Counted from the first letter of the stretch, positions 1-9,576 are shown. The stretch is DNA of 64,000 nucleotides from JAPPHA01 sp963664045 (GCA_963664045.2 CAXXGT010000015.1:124001-188000), one strand, 5' to 3'. The notes: a model not told the origin generated them from the letters alone. Numbers and translations are program-made.

Positions 1-435
1 CTTGCGGCGCCCGGTCGCGTGGTCATCAGCCTCGTTGGCGACGGCGGCTTTGGTCAGAACCCGTCGCTGCTGGCGACAGCAGTGGAACTTGACCTTGGCA
101 TCGTGTGGCTGGTGATGAACAACAACGCCTTCGGGACGATCGCCGGCTTGCAGAAGGCGCACTACGGCCTCACTTACGGCACGACCTTTCCCGGATCGCC
201 GGACGCTCCGACCAACGGACCCGACTACGCAGACATTGCCAAGGCTTATGGTGCCGAGGGCCGCCGCATTTCATCGGCCGACGAACTTTTGCCGGCGCTT
301 GATGCCGCGATCGCCAGCGGAAAGCCTACGGTGCTGGATGTCCCGATGATCAATAACCCGACCCCAACGACCGGGCACTGGAATATCCTCGACATTTACT
401 CTCCGGACAAAGACGTGAGCCACGTTGCGACCTGA
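1..435 (+). CDS. Thiamine-diphosphate-dependent enzyme, C-terminal part (acetolactate synthase / benzoylformate decarboxylase superfamily), 5' end outside window
   Basis: The reading frame is open from the first base of the window, so only the last ~145 residues are present. It carries the TPP/Mg-binding signature of the C-terminal PYR/PP domain: GDGGF followed about 25 residues later by MNNNAFG. That motif is diagnostic for the family, but it does not separate acetolactate synthase, benzoylformate decarboxylase, sulfoacetaldehyde acetyltransferase-like and related enzymes. The stop is TGA at 433-435. No partner gene follows on the same strand, so context does not fix the substrate. Confidence 0.85.
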   Translation, partial: LAAPGRVVISLVGDGGFGQNPSLLATAVELDLGIVWLVMNNNAFGTIAGLQKAHYGLTYGTTFPGSPDAPTNGPDYADIAKAYGAEGRRISSADELLPALDAAIASGKPTVLDVPMINNPTPTTGHWNILDIYSPDKDVSHVAT

Positions 436-1018
436 ACGAGCGGGGGCTGATTACGGAAGATACAGCGAAAATTTCGCGACCACGGCCTCGCTGGACCGAG
501 GCTGTCGAAGGCACGCAAGGCATATTCCCCCCTGTACCGCGCAAGCGACAAAAAGAGGTGATGCGCTGACAGGACAGGCGCGCGCCGACAGATGTCGGTG
601 TCAGTCTGAACTCGATCTCCATGCCGCCTGATTGACGTGCATGGCTGTGCGGGCGAGGTCATGGCCGAGACCATCGGTCGAACCTCGCGGCCTTCGCCGG
701 TTTCAGCGTCTTTCCGAAAGCGTGCCCCGCTTGCCGCGCATTCCTGGCGGCCGGAATCAGCCGCACCAAGGGTCAGGGACATTCCCGATTTTCGCCTGTA
801 CGGGTCCACAAACACGTGCCAGGCCCCTCCATTCGACAGTTCGGGTTCGTGGCCCAACATGCCCGAGAATTGCGCCCGAAGATTCCCGTGTTTCCTGATT
901 CTCCGGTGGACGAGGCCTGGCTGCTGCTGCTTCCCCCATTGCATTGGAGACAAACTGAAGGCGTCGCCTCTGGACAGCTCCTTGCTACCGTTCGCGGAAG
1001 CGCCTGATCGGATCGTGG
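436..1018. other. Intergenic stretch without recognisable gene
   Basis: Between the TPP-enzyme stop and the convergent stop of the sensor kinase lie about 580 bases. Open frames exist on both strands, but their translations are Arg/Ser/Pro-rich and show no recognisable domain. I see no tRNA-like fold or strong hairpin with a T-run. Confidence 0.4.
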
Positions 1019-2425
1019 TCACGAATCCTGAAGGCCGTTTCCGGATTTTGGCAGCAACACGCGAAAGATGGAACCGCTGCCGCTGGTCTCGAGAAGTTCA
1101 AGCACGCCACCGTGACTGCGGACCAGTTCCCGCGAGATCGCCAACCCCAGACCCGTGCTGTCCTTGGCCCGACCCCGACCGATGAACGGGACGAACAGTC
1201 TTTCTTTGACGGATGAAGGTATTCCGGGGCCGTCATCAGCGAAGGTCAGCGACCAGGAATCCGGCCGCGCTGTTACTCCGATCGTGATGCGTCCCGGGCG
1301 TCCGGTCCCGGCAAGTGCCTCGCGGGCGTTTCGGATCAGGTTGGCCGCCACCCGGTGAATCTGTTCCTTGTCAATCCTGGCAGTCGCCGATTTCGGACCG
1401 TCAAGAACGATCTTGACCATGGCCGTTCCGGCCGCGAGCTGTTCCCCCTCCACCACATCTTCCAGGAGATCCATGAGGTTGATGTCTTGCAGTTGAAGCG
1501 GCGGTTCCTCGCCCTTGGCATACTGAAGCATGCTCTCGCAAAATCTCTCCGCGCGTGAAAGCGAGCGCACGAGTCTCGGCGCATTCCTGCTGACATCGGG
1601 GTCGGAACTTTCCTTCAGCGGATCGACCAGCAAGGTTGCGATTCCGAGGATTCCGCGCAGGTCGTGGTTGATGTCGGAGACCGCCTGCCCGAGATTTGCC
1701 AGCCTGTCCTTTTGAAGCAGGGAATCCATCAGTTGGGTCTGCATGGACTGCAGTGCTCGTTCCGCTTCATGGAGTTCGGTGACGCCCTCCCGGGGCGTAA
1801 TCACGCGGCTGGCGTCCTCCGGTTGTTCCGCATAGAGGAGCATGCCCCGCGTCAATCGGTTGATCGGACGGACCATGAGGTACTGAACCGCGAGAAAGAG
1901 AAGGACGGAAGTCGCAATCGAAATCACTGCGGACAACACCAGAATATTGCGTCCGAAGTTGAGCATCGCTGTACGGAGCGTCGATTCGTCCATGATCACA
2001 TCGATCATTTCACCGGCGTTCCTGACCGGTTCTCCGACCACCCGGATGATCCTCGTCCCGTCCAGCCAGAGGACTTCCATGGCGTCCCAGGTGAGTTGCG
2101 GCCATGAGCTGCTTCGCATGTCGAAGGTTTCTTCAATTGGTCCCGGAACCGGGCTCGAGAGAAAGAGCTCCCGGGTTTGATCCCGCTTGAGGGCGACGTT
2201 CAGAACACCTGCGTTTGCAAGCAGCTCGGCTTCGAGATTGTCATCGATCATGACCGTAGGCGTCGTCAGTAGCGCGAGCGACGCCATTTGCGAGCGCTCC
2301 AGCCTGTCCTGAAGAAAATCCACACGAAACCGGGCCAGTGACGGAACCAGGATCAGAATCTCGGCCAGAACGACGAATGCCAGAGTCAGAAAAAGAAACC
2401 GCCCGGAAAGAGTCCTGAAGACCAT
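1019..2425 (-). CDS. Membrane sensor histidine kinase
   Basis: A 468-residue protein that would autophosphorylate on His and pass phosphate to a response regulator. Two membrane segments (about 8-30 and 161-184) flank a ~130-residue periplasmic sensor region. A HAMP-like linker (RPINRLTRGM) follows. The phospho-acceptor H-box is VSDINHDLRG (His254), then N-box (NLIRNAREAL), G1 (DDGPGIP), F (LFVPF) and G2 (GLGLAI) blocks of the HATPase domain. The start is the ATG at 2425; a longer frame upstream is Arg-rich and lacks homology. No response regulator gene is adjacent, so it is an orphan kinase in this window. Confidence 0.85.
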   Translation of the reverse strand: MVFRTLSGRFLFLTLAFVVLAEILILVPSLARFRVDFLQDRLERSQMASLALLTTPTVMIDDNLEAELLANAGVLNVALKRDQTRELFLSSPVPGPIEETFDMRSSSWPQLTWDAMEVLWLDGTRIIRVVGEPVRNAGEMIDVIMDESTLRTAMLNFGRNILVLSAVISIATSVLLFLAVQYLMVRPINRLTRGMLLYAEQPEDASRVITPREGVTELHEAERALQSMQTQLMDSLLQKDRLANLGQAVSDINHDLRGILGIATLLVDPLKESSDPDVSRNAPRLVRSLSRAERFCESMLQYAKGEEPPLQLQDINLMDLLEDVVEGEQLAAGTAMVKIVLDGPKSATARIDKEQIHRVAANLIRNAREALAGTGRPGRITIGVTARPDSWSLTFADDGPGIPSSVKERLFVPFIGRGRAKDSTGLGLAISRELVRSHGGVLELLETSGSGSIFRVLLPKSGNGLQDS

Positions 2426-2523
2426 CAATGACCCTTTACCGCGTCGTCCGGCCCCTGGGGATCGCGCCCGCTGTCGATCCGGCACCCGCTGCTGAAAACA
2501 AACTCGTCAAATCCGTCATGTCG

Positions 2524-3942
2524 CTACCCGAAGCGTTGGACGGTCCTCACGACCCGCTTGACCATCGCGCTTTCAAACAGCCGGGGGGCAAAATACTGTC
2601 CGGCGACCCGCTTGTTGATTTCCCCCAGGGTCGGATACGGAGATATCATCCCCGCGACAGCAGACATCTTGAGCCGGCTTGCGATGGCAAGCGCCCAGAC
2701 CTGGATCAATTCACCTGCGTGTCTCCCAACGATGGATGCTCCGACAGGCCGTCCGCGGTGAACCACGACCTTGACCAAGCCGTCGGTCGCGCGTTCCGCC
2801 CGGGCACGATCATTGTCCTGGTACGGAAACCGGACGACCTCGATTCCCGTCCCGAACCGTTCTTTCGCGTCGGCCTCGCCGAGACCGACATGAGCGAGTT
2901 CCGGATCAGTATATGTTGCCCACGGAATGTGGTTGACGCGGGCGCGTGACGGCAGGCCGAACAGGGCAGACCTGATGATGACGCCGGCGTGGTAGGCAGC
3001 GACGTGCGTGAACTGGTATCCACCTGCGACATCGCCGATTGCATAGGTTCTCTTGTTGCTGGTCCGCAGTGACGCGTCGACCTGAACCGCATTTCCGGAC
3101 ATCCCGATACCGGCCTTGTCGAGGTCGAGACGCGCCGTATTCGCTTTCCGGCCGACGGCAACTAGGAGATGCGTACCCTCGAATGTCGTGCCGTCAGCCG
3201 ACTTGATCCGGATATCGCCCTCGGTTCCTTCAACCTCGGAAACCAACGTGCCTTCATGAAGTTCGACGCCTTCAGCCCGGATACGGTCGATCACTGTTGA
3301 TGTCAGCTCCGGGTCGTCATTGCCCAGCGCGACCAGGCCTTCGAGCACCGTAACGCGGCAACCCAGGCGCCGGTGGGCCTGGGCCAGTTCCAGCCCGATC
3401 GGTCCTGCGCCAATGACGACCAGGTGCTCTGGTTTTTCGCGAATGGAAAAGATGGTTTCATTCGTCAGGTGGGGAGTTTCGCTCAGGCCCGGAATGGGAG
3501 GGACCAAAGGGGACGATCCCGTGGCGATCACGAAGCGGCGCGCGCGAATTCGATGGTCACCGGCCGCGACTTCTCCGGGAGAGACAAAACGGCCGTATTC
3601 CGTAATGACCTTGACACCGAGTCCCTCGAATCTCTCGACACTGTCATGTGGTTCTATTCCCCGGATCACATCGGCGACATGTTCCATGACTGCCGCGTAG
3701 TCGACTCCCGGCATGGAAGTGCCGATGCCAAAAGGTCTTCCTGTCGTCATTTCGTGGGCATGTTTCGCTGCAGCGATCAGGGCCTTGGACGGCACGCATC
3801 CGTAGTTGAGGCAGTCGCCTCCCATCTTGTGGCCTTCCAGGAGCACAACCCCGGCACCCATCTGGACCGCGCCCGCGGCGAATGACAGCCCGCCGGAGCC
3901 CCCGCCAATGACGCATACGTCGGTCTTGATCGCGGTTTTCAA
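2524..3942 (-). CDS. FAD-dependent pyridine nucleotide-disulfide oxidoreductase (mercuric reductase / dihydrolipoamide dehydrogenase-like)
   Basis: A 472-residue class I flavoprotein disulfide reductase. The N-terminal FAD Rossmann motif is GGGSGG (residues 13-18), followed by the redox-active pair C44-LNYG-C49 in GGDCLNYGCVPSK. A second dinucleotide-binding GAGPIGLE lies in the middle, and the FAD motif YAIGDV comes later. The start is a TTG at 3942: GGAGGT sits 6 nt upstream, and TTGA overlaps the stop of the upstream membrane-protein gene, so translation is probably coupled. The C-terminal interface reads SPYPTLGE where lipoamide dehydrogenases have HPTxSE, so the catalytic His is absent. 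This fits the MerA-like/uncharacterised branch, not a true E3 subunit. Confidence 0.85.
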   Translation of the reverse strand: MKTAIKTDVCVIGGGSGGLSFAAGAVQMGAGVVLLEGHKMGGDCLNYGCVPSKALIAAAKHAHEMTTGRPFGIGTSMPGVDYAAVMEHVADVIRGIEPHDSVERFEGLGVKVITEYGRFVSPGEVAAGDHRIRARRFVIATGSSPLVPPIPGLSETPHLTNETIFSIREKPEHLVVIGAGPIGLELAQAHRRLGCRVTVLEGLVALGNDDPELTSTVIDRIRAEGVELHEGTLVSEVEGTEGDIRIKSADGTTFEGTHLLVAVGRKANTARLDLDKAGIGMSGNAVQVDASLRTSNKRTYAIGDVAGGYQFTHVAAYHAGVIIRSALFGLPSRARVNHIPWATYTDPELAHVGLGEADAKERFGTGIEVVRFPYQDNDRARAERATDGLVKVVVHRGRPVGASIVGRHAGELIQVWALAIASRLKMSAVAGMISPYPTLGEINKRVAGQYFAPRLFESAMVKRVVRTVQRFG

Positions 3943-4691
3943 GACGCACCTCCAGGCTTGTTGCGATCCCGGAAATAATTGATCACGATCGGCATCGCCG
4001 CGAGGGCACAGAGGCCGAGGATCGGACCCAGGATGTGCCATTCGAAGATGATGCCGAGATTAGGGGTTTCGCCACGGGCGAACACCTCCCCCAATCCGGC
4101 ACCGACGGAACTGTAGACCACGGTTCCGGGGATGATGCCGAAGAATGTGGTGAGGACGAAGTTCCGGAGGCGTACGCCGAGGAAAGCCGGGGCGATGTTC
4201 GCCAAAAAGAACGGAATTGCAGGGACCAGCCGCATGAGCAGGAGATAGCTGACTTCGTTCTTGCGGAGGCCGTCCTCGATCTTGTTCAGCATCCCCGGGT
4301 CGTCCGCCTTTTTCTGCAGTCTTGAGTAGAGGACGTCTCCGAGTCCGGTCTTGGCGGCAAGAAAGATCGCCGTTGCGCCCAAGGTGGCGGCGATGACGGT
4401 CAGGGGAGCGCCGACGACGATACCGAAAATGAACCCGCCTGCGAGCGTCATGATGGCTCCCCCCGGAAGGGAAAACGCGACGACAACAGCATAAACCAGG
4501 ACGTAGGAGGCAGCTGCGAGCGCGTAGTTCGAATCTCTCCATGACGTCAGGCGTTCGCTGTTGTCGCGCAGCGTCTCGAAGGTCAGGAAGTCACGGAGCG
4601 TAAAGAACCCGACGATTGCAACGACCACGATCACTGCAAGCGGGATCAACTTGCCCGGTTTCAGCCCGCCCTTTGGTTTTTCGTCCATCAT
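3939..4691 (-). CDS. TVP38/TMEM64 (VTT, DedA-like) integral membrane protein
   Basis: A 250-residue polytopic protein. A short basic N-terminus precedes TM1 (about 15-32). The family core follows: a glycine-rich re-entrant-like segment FSLPGGAIMTLAGGFIFG, then GATAIFLAAKTG, the RLVPAIPFFLANIAPAFLGV block, and FFGIIPGTVVYSSVGAG. Proteins of this superfamily are linked to lipid transport or scrambling and membrane homeostasis. The start is ATG 4691 with GGAG 7 nt upstream. The stop overlaps the TTG of the flavoprotein gene. This pairing suggests a membrane redox or metal/quinone-related role, which is inference. Confidence 0.85.
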   Translation of the reverse strand: MMDEKPKGGLKPGKLIPLAVIVVVAIVGFFTLRDFLTFETLRDNSERLTSWRDSNYALAAASYVLVYAVVVAFSLPGGAIMTLAGGFIFGIVVGAPLTVIAATLGATAIFLAAKTGLGDVLYSRLQKKADDPGMLNKIEDGLRKNEVSYLLLMRLVPAIPFFLANIAPAFLGVRLRNFVLTTFFGIIPGTVVYSSVGAGLGEVFARGETPNLGIIFEWHILGPILGLCALAAMPIVINYFRDRNKPGGAS

Positions 4692-5569
4692 GGTTTTTCT
4701 CCGTCACATGTGCGCTTCGTACCGGGTTGGACCGCACCGCCTGGCCCCTTTGGTGCGCGATACGATACTACCCCGCTGAACCCCTCAGTCATACCCCAAT
4801 TTGAATTCGGGCGCACAGCTGAGGATTGACCGATTTCAAAGGCTGTCCCGGCGATGCCGCGAGTTTTCCTTTCCCGATCCGTCTTGCTCCGCCTATATCG
4901 AGTGTTTCCCTTTTGTTAACAAAATATCGCCAATTCTACAGGCCTGCATCCGGTACCCGGGCCCGAACAGTTCGAGGAGATCATCGTCCCGCGTGGCCCG
5001 GGAAGGGAGTTGGCCTGTCCGGCACGATACTGTCAGCCCGATGCGTTTGTGCGACCGAACCTGCCGGTCTGGGGCCGGGCAAATGGGCTTCGACCTCTGG
5101 ACACAACGGAATTGAGAGCGCTGTGCATGGACAGGTGGCCGAAGCGGCAGCATTCATGCAGCCGAAACGAACCTCTTCGACAGCCTTTGCGCCGGACGCG
5201 CGCACGGCAGGAATTTCACCGTTGAACGCGGGAGTCCCGGGCGGAGGACCGGTTCACGATGGCTTCAACGAGGCATTTCAGCAGCACCTCCAGGTGCGCA
5301 ATGCGCGCGCGGAGTTCCGCCTGGCCGGCTTCCAGCCTGTCCATGCGGCCTTCCATCCGATCCTTGCGCGTGAAGACATTCCGCCGACCGTTCAGGGTCG
5401 GGCGGGCCAATGCGATTCCAATGCCACGTACAGCAATAGATTTCCGGCGCCATTCCGGATTCCTGGCCGTACTTGGAACGTAGGGCCCGGCATGCAGAGG
5501 TCAATAATCGCTTCGACGACACCACAGGTTGCCGGCCTCGACATTTGACCGGCGGACAGGATCAACGAT
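4692..5569. other. Gene-poor stretch with one possible small coiled-coil ORF
   Basis: Roughly 880 bases upstream of the TVP38 gene. The only fragment that looks protein-like is the minus-strand frame 5216-5410, listed separately. The first ~100 bases must hold the promoter of the 4691-2524 pair, but I cannot assign -35/-10 boxes with confidence. Confidence 0.35.
5216..5410 (-). CDS. Possible small coiled-coil protein or remnant
   Basis: A 64-residue frame whose middle (about 18-50) has clear heptad character: MDRLEAGQAEL-RARIAHLEVLL-KCLVEAI. This resembles the tail of short coiled-coil hypothetical proteins common in proteobacteria. The N-terminal 15 residues look unnatural, so this may be the end of a decayed longer gene. 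There is no convincing ribosome binding site. Confidence 0.3.
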   Translation of the reverse strand: MARPTLNGRRNVFTRKDRMEGRMDRLEAGQAELRARIAHLEVLLKCLVEAIVNRSSARDSRVQR

Positions 5570-6193
5570 ATGGGCGACCGATTTGATCGAACATCTTTTC
5601 CTGCAGGATTCGATCCGGTTACTGCCCATGACGTCCACAGTAATCTGGTTGGATTGCCGCTTGCGCGTGCTGCGCTGGTCGAGCCACGTGCGGTTGCTGC
5701 CAAACACGTCGCGCTTGCGGCGCGGCAACGGGGCGCCCGGGTAACGATCACTGAAATCAATCGGAAACGGTTCAGGCTGGCGCGCGAACTTGGCCTTGAC
5801 ACCCTCGACCTGGCGGAGGTTGAAGTGTGCGCAGAGCTGGAATCCGTTACGGAGAAGAAGGGTTACGACGCCGTGTTCGTGGATTCCGTAACCCGGGCCG
5901 GTGTTGACCTGACGGCTGCGGCAGAGGCGGTGCGCGGGCGAACCTGCGAGTTTGCTATTCACGCCAGCGAACCCCGGATATATCTGTTCGTGTTCTTCTG
6001 GCGTCAACTCGGGATTGTCGGAGCACGGGTCTACGGACGGGAGGACTTCGACGGGGCAGTTGAATGGCTCGCTTCCGGAATTGGCGCGGAACGGTTGATC
6101 ACGAGTGTTCGGCCGTTGCCGGAATTCGCCGACGCGTTCCACGAACTCTCGGAGATTCCGGGTTCGATGAAAACACTGATCAGGCAGAACTGA
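5570..6193 (+). pseudogene. Remnant of a zinc-type (MDR) alcohol/threonine dehydrogenase, C-terminal half with internal deletion
   Basis: From about 5660 the frame reads like the cofactor-binding half of a medium-chain dehydrogenase. LVEPRAV corresponds to the usual ALVEPLAV, then ALAARQRGARVTITEINRKRFRLARELG is the end of the first Rossmann repeat. The segment that should lie between them, about 25-30 residues including the GxGPIG nucleotide-binding turn, is missing. The zinc-binding N-terminal domain is also absent. The C-terminus (LPLPEFADAFHEL-like end, SMKTLIRQN) is intact. It therefore cannot bind NAD(P) and is a decayed gene. It ends 1 nt before the KduD-like gene, so the two were probably an operon. 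Confidence 0.65.
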
Positions 6194-6194
6194 A

Positions 6195-6968
6195 ATGAAC
6201 GACGTGGCTAAACTGTTCGATCTATCCGGGAAGACCGCGCTCGTCACAGGAGCCCGTCGCGGCATTGGCCGCGGCATGGCGGAGGCTCTCGCCGGTGCTG
6301 GCGCAGACGTCATCGGCGTGAGCGCTTCGATGGAGGACCACGGCGGGGATGCAGGAGATGCAATCAGGGGCATGGGACGGCGGTTTTTTGCCTATCGATG
6401 CGACTTCGCCGACCGAAACGCCGTTCACGCATTCGCAAGGCAGGTGCGCGCCGATCATCCGGTCATCGACATCCTCGTCAACAATGCCGGCATGATCCGG
6501 CGCCACCCGGCTGCCGAGCATCCTGACGAGTACTGGGACGAGGTGATCGAGGTCAATCTTTCGTCCCAGTTCGTCCTGACCCGGGAACTCGGGGGATCCA
6601 TGGTCACGAGAGGTTCGGGAAAGATCATTTTCACGGCATCGCTGTTGACATTTCAGGGCGGAATCAATGTCCCGGGATATTCGGCGTCGAAGGGCGGGGT
6701 CGGTCAACTGACCATGGCGTTCGCGAATGAATGGGCAGGCAAGGGCGTCAACGTGAATGCCATTGCCCCTGGCTACACTGCCACGGACAATACGGAGGCG
6801 CTCCGGAACGACACGGACCGTTACCGGGAAATTCTCGATCGTATTCCTGCCAATCGTTGGGGAACACCCGGGGATTTCGGCGGACCCGTAGTGTTTCTGG
6901 CTTCCGCGGCATCGGACTACGTCCATGGAATCATCCTCACCGTGGACGGCGGATGGATGGGCCGTTGA
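6195..6968 (+). CDS. kduD: Short-chain dehydrogenase, 2-deoxy-D-gluconate 3-dehydrogenase (KduD)-like
   Basis: A 257-residue classical SDR. The cofactor motif is TGARRGIG (about 18-25), the structural motif NNAG, then the active-site Ser in TASLLTFQGG and YSASK with catalytic Tyr/Lys. KduD-type signatures are NVPGYSASKGGV, ANEWAGKGVNVNAIAPGYTATDNTEALR and the C-terminal SDYVHGIILTVDGGW. Members reduce or oxidise 2-keto-3-deoxy sugar acids in uronate or pectin breakdown; the exact substrate is not shown by the sequence. The preceding dehydrogenase of the same sugar-acid operon type is broken. Confidence 0.8.
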   Translation: MNDVAKLFDLSGKTALVTGARRGIGRGMAEALAGAGADVIGVSASMEDHGGDAGDAIRGMGRRFFAYRCDFADRNAVHAFARQVRADHPVIDILVNNAGMIRRHPAAEHPDEYWDEVIEVNLSSQFVLTRELGGSMVTRGSGKIIFTASLLTFQGGINVPGYSASKGGVGQLTMAFANEWAGKGVNVNAIAPGYTATDNTEALRNDTDRYREILDRIPANRWGTPGDFGGPVVFLASAASDYVHGIILTVDGGWMGR

Positions 6969-7526
6969 CGCGCGGAGTCGGCACCGTTGACGTGATTCCT
7001 CCGCGATGGAGCAGCGAAATCGACAGAGGACGCCTGCGGGGCTGAACGGCCTTCGGGACGCCACGCGCAATAGGGGTTGGCGCATGAACGGGCGGCAACC
7101 TCCGGAAAACGGCTTCGCCCGGTCGGCTGACCGGTCACGTTGCAACGCAGGTCGAATGAACACCTGAAACCGTTACTCGTGTTTGGCGGCGTTTCTGCAT
7201 TGCGTATGGCCCGGAGCACAGGAACACGAAGCCGACGATCCAAGGGCGAGTTCGTTGACCCAAAGCGTTGGCCGTCCCATCGAGTGTTGTCGAATCCGAC
7301 ACGATGACCCGCATGAATTGACGCAATGCGTCGACACATGTTTGGTTTATGCCGTATAGCCATCAGGGGTTTGACGGGAGGAATTCGGAGACTTACTGTC
7401 GGTCGTCACGAGCAGAACTGTCGAGCTTGAGGTTTTATTGTTTTTTATCAAAAGAGTATGACATTTTTCATCTTTTCCTTTCGCCAAGACCAGGCCTGAG
7501 ACGCTCGAAGCCAGGAGGAATTCCGG
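6969..7526. other. Intergenic region upstream of the GST gene
   Basis: No gene is recognisable in these ~560 bases. The last 100 bases (about 7420-7490) are strikingly AT-rich against the GC-rich background and probably hold the promoter of the GST gene. I cannot name definite -35/-10 hexamers. Confidence 0.35.
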
Positions 7527-8348
7527 ATGCCCGAGATCGAACCAATGGATCAGACGCTCAAGTCGCTCAAGGGGATACACCTTTGGCATGCGCCGATGTC
7601 GAGTTGTTCCCAGCGTGTTCGAATCGCGCTGGCCGAAAGTGGCAGGGACTATGAAAGTCACCTCGTCGATCTCGAAAAGGATGAACACGCAACGCCGGAA
7701 TATCAGCGAATACACCCCAAGGGGCTGGTCCCGGCGTTGGTTGACGATGGGCGGCTCTACATCGAATCGATCGATATCATCGGCCATGTCGCCGGGCACG
7801 ACAGCCCGCTGGCACAAACCGGCTCGGAAAAGCTCCTGAATATGGCAGATGCCGCGCAGCCGGACCTGAAGCTGTTGACGTTCGAGTTTCTGTTCCGCGC
7901 CGGCCCGCCACCTTCGTCCGAGGCCGCCGAGGCGTTCCAGAAGTCACATCAGAACGAATGGTTACGCCGGTTCCGGATTGATTTCGCGAACGGCTTTGAC
8001 CCCGGCCGGCTTAACGATGCGATTGCCAGAACCGACGAAGGGTTTCGATTTCTCGACCGGCTTTTGTCCGACGGCCGGGCCTGCCTGGAAGGCCCGGAGT
8101 TTACGCTGAGTGACATGGCGTGGATGCCCAACGTCCACAGGTTCAGGCTGATGGACTGGCCGTTTGAATGGACACCACATCTCCAGGCCTGGTTCCGGCG
8201 GATTTCCGAACGGCCGAGCTATCGCATTGCGCTTTTTGACTGGCAGCCCGCACCGGTCGCCGAAACTTTCAGGGAATACACCAGGCTGCGCCAGGCCGAA
8301 CGCACCGATGTCCGGTCATTTCCACATTTCAGGAATCATGTCGAATAG
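7527..8348 (+). CDS. Glutathione S-transferase family protein
   Basis: A 273-residue soluble protein with an N-terminal thioredoxin-like GST domain. HAPMSSCSQRVRIALAESG is the substrate/GSH contact strand-helix, NPKGLVPAL-like HPKGLVPALVDDG precedes the cis-Pro, and ESIDIIGHV matches the ES-dipeptide GSH gamma-Glu binding motif. An all-helical C-terminal domain follows (FLDRLLSDGRACLEGPEFTLSDMAWMPNVHR, the N-capping box region). The start ATG is preceded by AGGAGGA 9 nt upstream. Substrate unknown; it stands alone. Confidence 0.85.
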   Translation: MPEIEPMDQTLKSLKGIHLWHAPMSSCSQRVRIALAESGRDYESHLVDLEKDEHATPEYQRIHPKGLVPALVDDGRLYIESIDIIGHVAGHDSPLAQTGSEKLLNMADAAQPDLKLLTFEFLFRAGPPPSSEAAEAFQKSHQNEWLRRFRIDFANGFDPGRLNDAIARTDEGFRFLDRLLSDGRACLEGPEFTLSDMAWMPNVHRFRLMDWPFEWTPHLQAWFRRISERPSYRIALFDWQPAPVAETFREYTRLRQAERTDVRSFPHFRNHVE

Positions 8349-8986
8349 TCACGATCGATCGCCATGACCCGGATGGATGAGGAGGCGGGGAATCTGGTGC
8401 CGGAATACCGCGTCCGAACCGACTGTCGATCTCACGGCCGCCCGCCCCGGATCTCGCGGGGCAGATCGGCAGGGAGGTGCACGACGGCCTTGCCGCGACA
8501 GGTGATATCCATTTTCCGGCCTGCCTCCACCTTGCCCTGAAGTCCGCCAGGGCGTGCTCCAGGCTGGACCAGACTGACCGCAAACATGAAAACGTCACGC
8601 GATCGTGCGCCTGGTCGCGTCATGGCGGCTTCGTGCGGCAGGTCACGGCTTCCCGAGAAAGACCGGCCGCAGCGAGTCATACCGGACAGAACGGGCAGAC
8701 GCCTCCGCGCAAAGGTGGCACCTCGCCATGCGGCGGTCATTTTGAACGTGAAGTCGTTCGCGCAAGCGAAGTTTGCCGGATCGCTGCGGAACGGGACGGG
8801 TCGTCGCTGAATACGAACCGGAAAACCGGCATGGTGCACTGTTTCTAGCCTGTCGTTCCTTTTCGGGCCCGGATGAATTTGCGATGTCCGTTGACAAGGA
8901 CAATCGCGAAAGCTAGAGGCGAGGCCTTGTAGCGACAACGGCCTCGGGACTTTCCGCCCGACGGCCTGGCTGACCGGGGAATCGCA
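8349..8986. other. Gene-free region upstream of rpmH
   Basis: About 640 bases with no frame I recognise. Overlapping open frames on both strands are compositionally implausible. The rpmH promoter and any dnaA-box-like sequences would be expected here, but I see no clear DnaA box cluster. I do not call an origin. Confidence 0.35.
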
Positions 8987-9121
8987 ATGAAACGGACATT
9001 TCAGCCGAGCAACCGTGTTCGAAAGCGCCGCCATGGATTTCGCTCGCGCATGGCGACCCGGGCAGGTCGTCACATCATCAACAGGCGAAGGGCAAAAGGT
9101 CGCCGCAAGGTCTCTGCATGA
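8987..9121 (+). CDS. rpmH: 50S ribosomal protein L34
   Basis: A 44-residue, highly basic protein: MKRTFQPSNRVRKRRHGF at the start and RRRAKGRRKVSA at the end, the invariant L34 pattern at normal length. It is a component of the large ribosomal subunit. It is followed by rnpA, the near-universal arrangement. The gene lies wholly in the + frame and is easily missed because longer frames overlap it on the other strand. Confidence 0.97.
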   Translation: MKRTFQPSNRVRKRRHGFRSRMATRAGRHIINRRRAKGRRKVSA

Positions 9122-9201
9122 TCCGGAACGGCGATCGCGCCGGTTGATCCCGGGATCCGTCTCGCCGCCCTTTCGGTTTCGCTCCCCGACCGGTCAGTCG
9201 C

Positions 9202-9576
9202 ATGCTGGCAGGAGAGCCGGTGCGTTCATTGGTTACCATCCGCCATCGACGTGACTTTCGGGCTGCGAGCCGGGCACGAAGGATTCAGACAAAAAGCGTC
9301 ATCGTTCAGGCACGAGATCGGCGTGACGGGTTGCCGGATGTCAGGCTGGGTCTCACGTGTTCGCGCAAGGTCGGAAATGCCGTTGCCAGGAATCGTTCCC
9401 GGCGGCGATTGAGGGAAGCTGCGCGCCTTGTTCTCGGCGACGTCGGCCAATCCGGCTGGGACTATGTTCTGATCGGAAAACCGGGGACAACCGCAACCTG
9501 CCGCTTCGACCAACTGCTTGCAGACCTGCGCCATGCCGTCGAAAAGGTGCATCTTGGCCGGGAGCGGCCGCGGTGA
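9202..9576 (+). CDS. rnpA: Ribonuclease P protein component
   Basis: A 124-residue basic protein that binds the RNase P RNA and helps mature tRNA 5' ends. The family signature RNR box appears as LGLTCSRKVGNAVARNRSRRRLREAAR, with the upstream aromatic/basic region (IRHRRDFRAASRARR). It lies 80 nt downstream of rpmH and its TGA overlaps the GTG start of yidD (GTGA), indicating an rpmH-rnpA-yidD transcript. Confidence 0.95.
   Translation: MLAGEPVRSLVTIRHRRDFRAASRARRIQTKSVIVQARDRRDGLPDVRLGLTCSRKVGNAVARNRSRRRLREAARLVLGDVGQSGWDYVLIGKPGTTATCRFDQLLADLRHAVEKVHLGRERPR

Noticed and set aside
8349..8986. Possible replication origin near rpmH
   Set aside because: rpmH is often near dnaA/oriC, but I see no DnaA-box cluster, AT-rich unwinding region or dnaA gene here.
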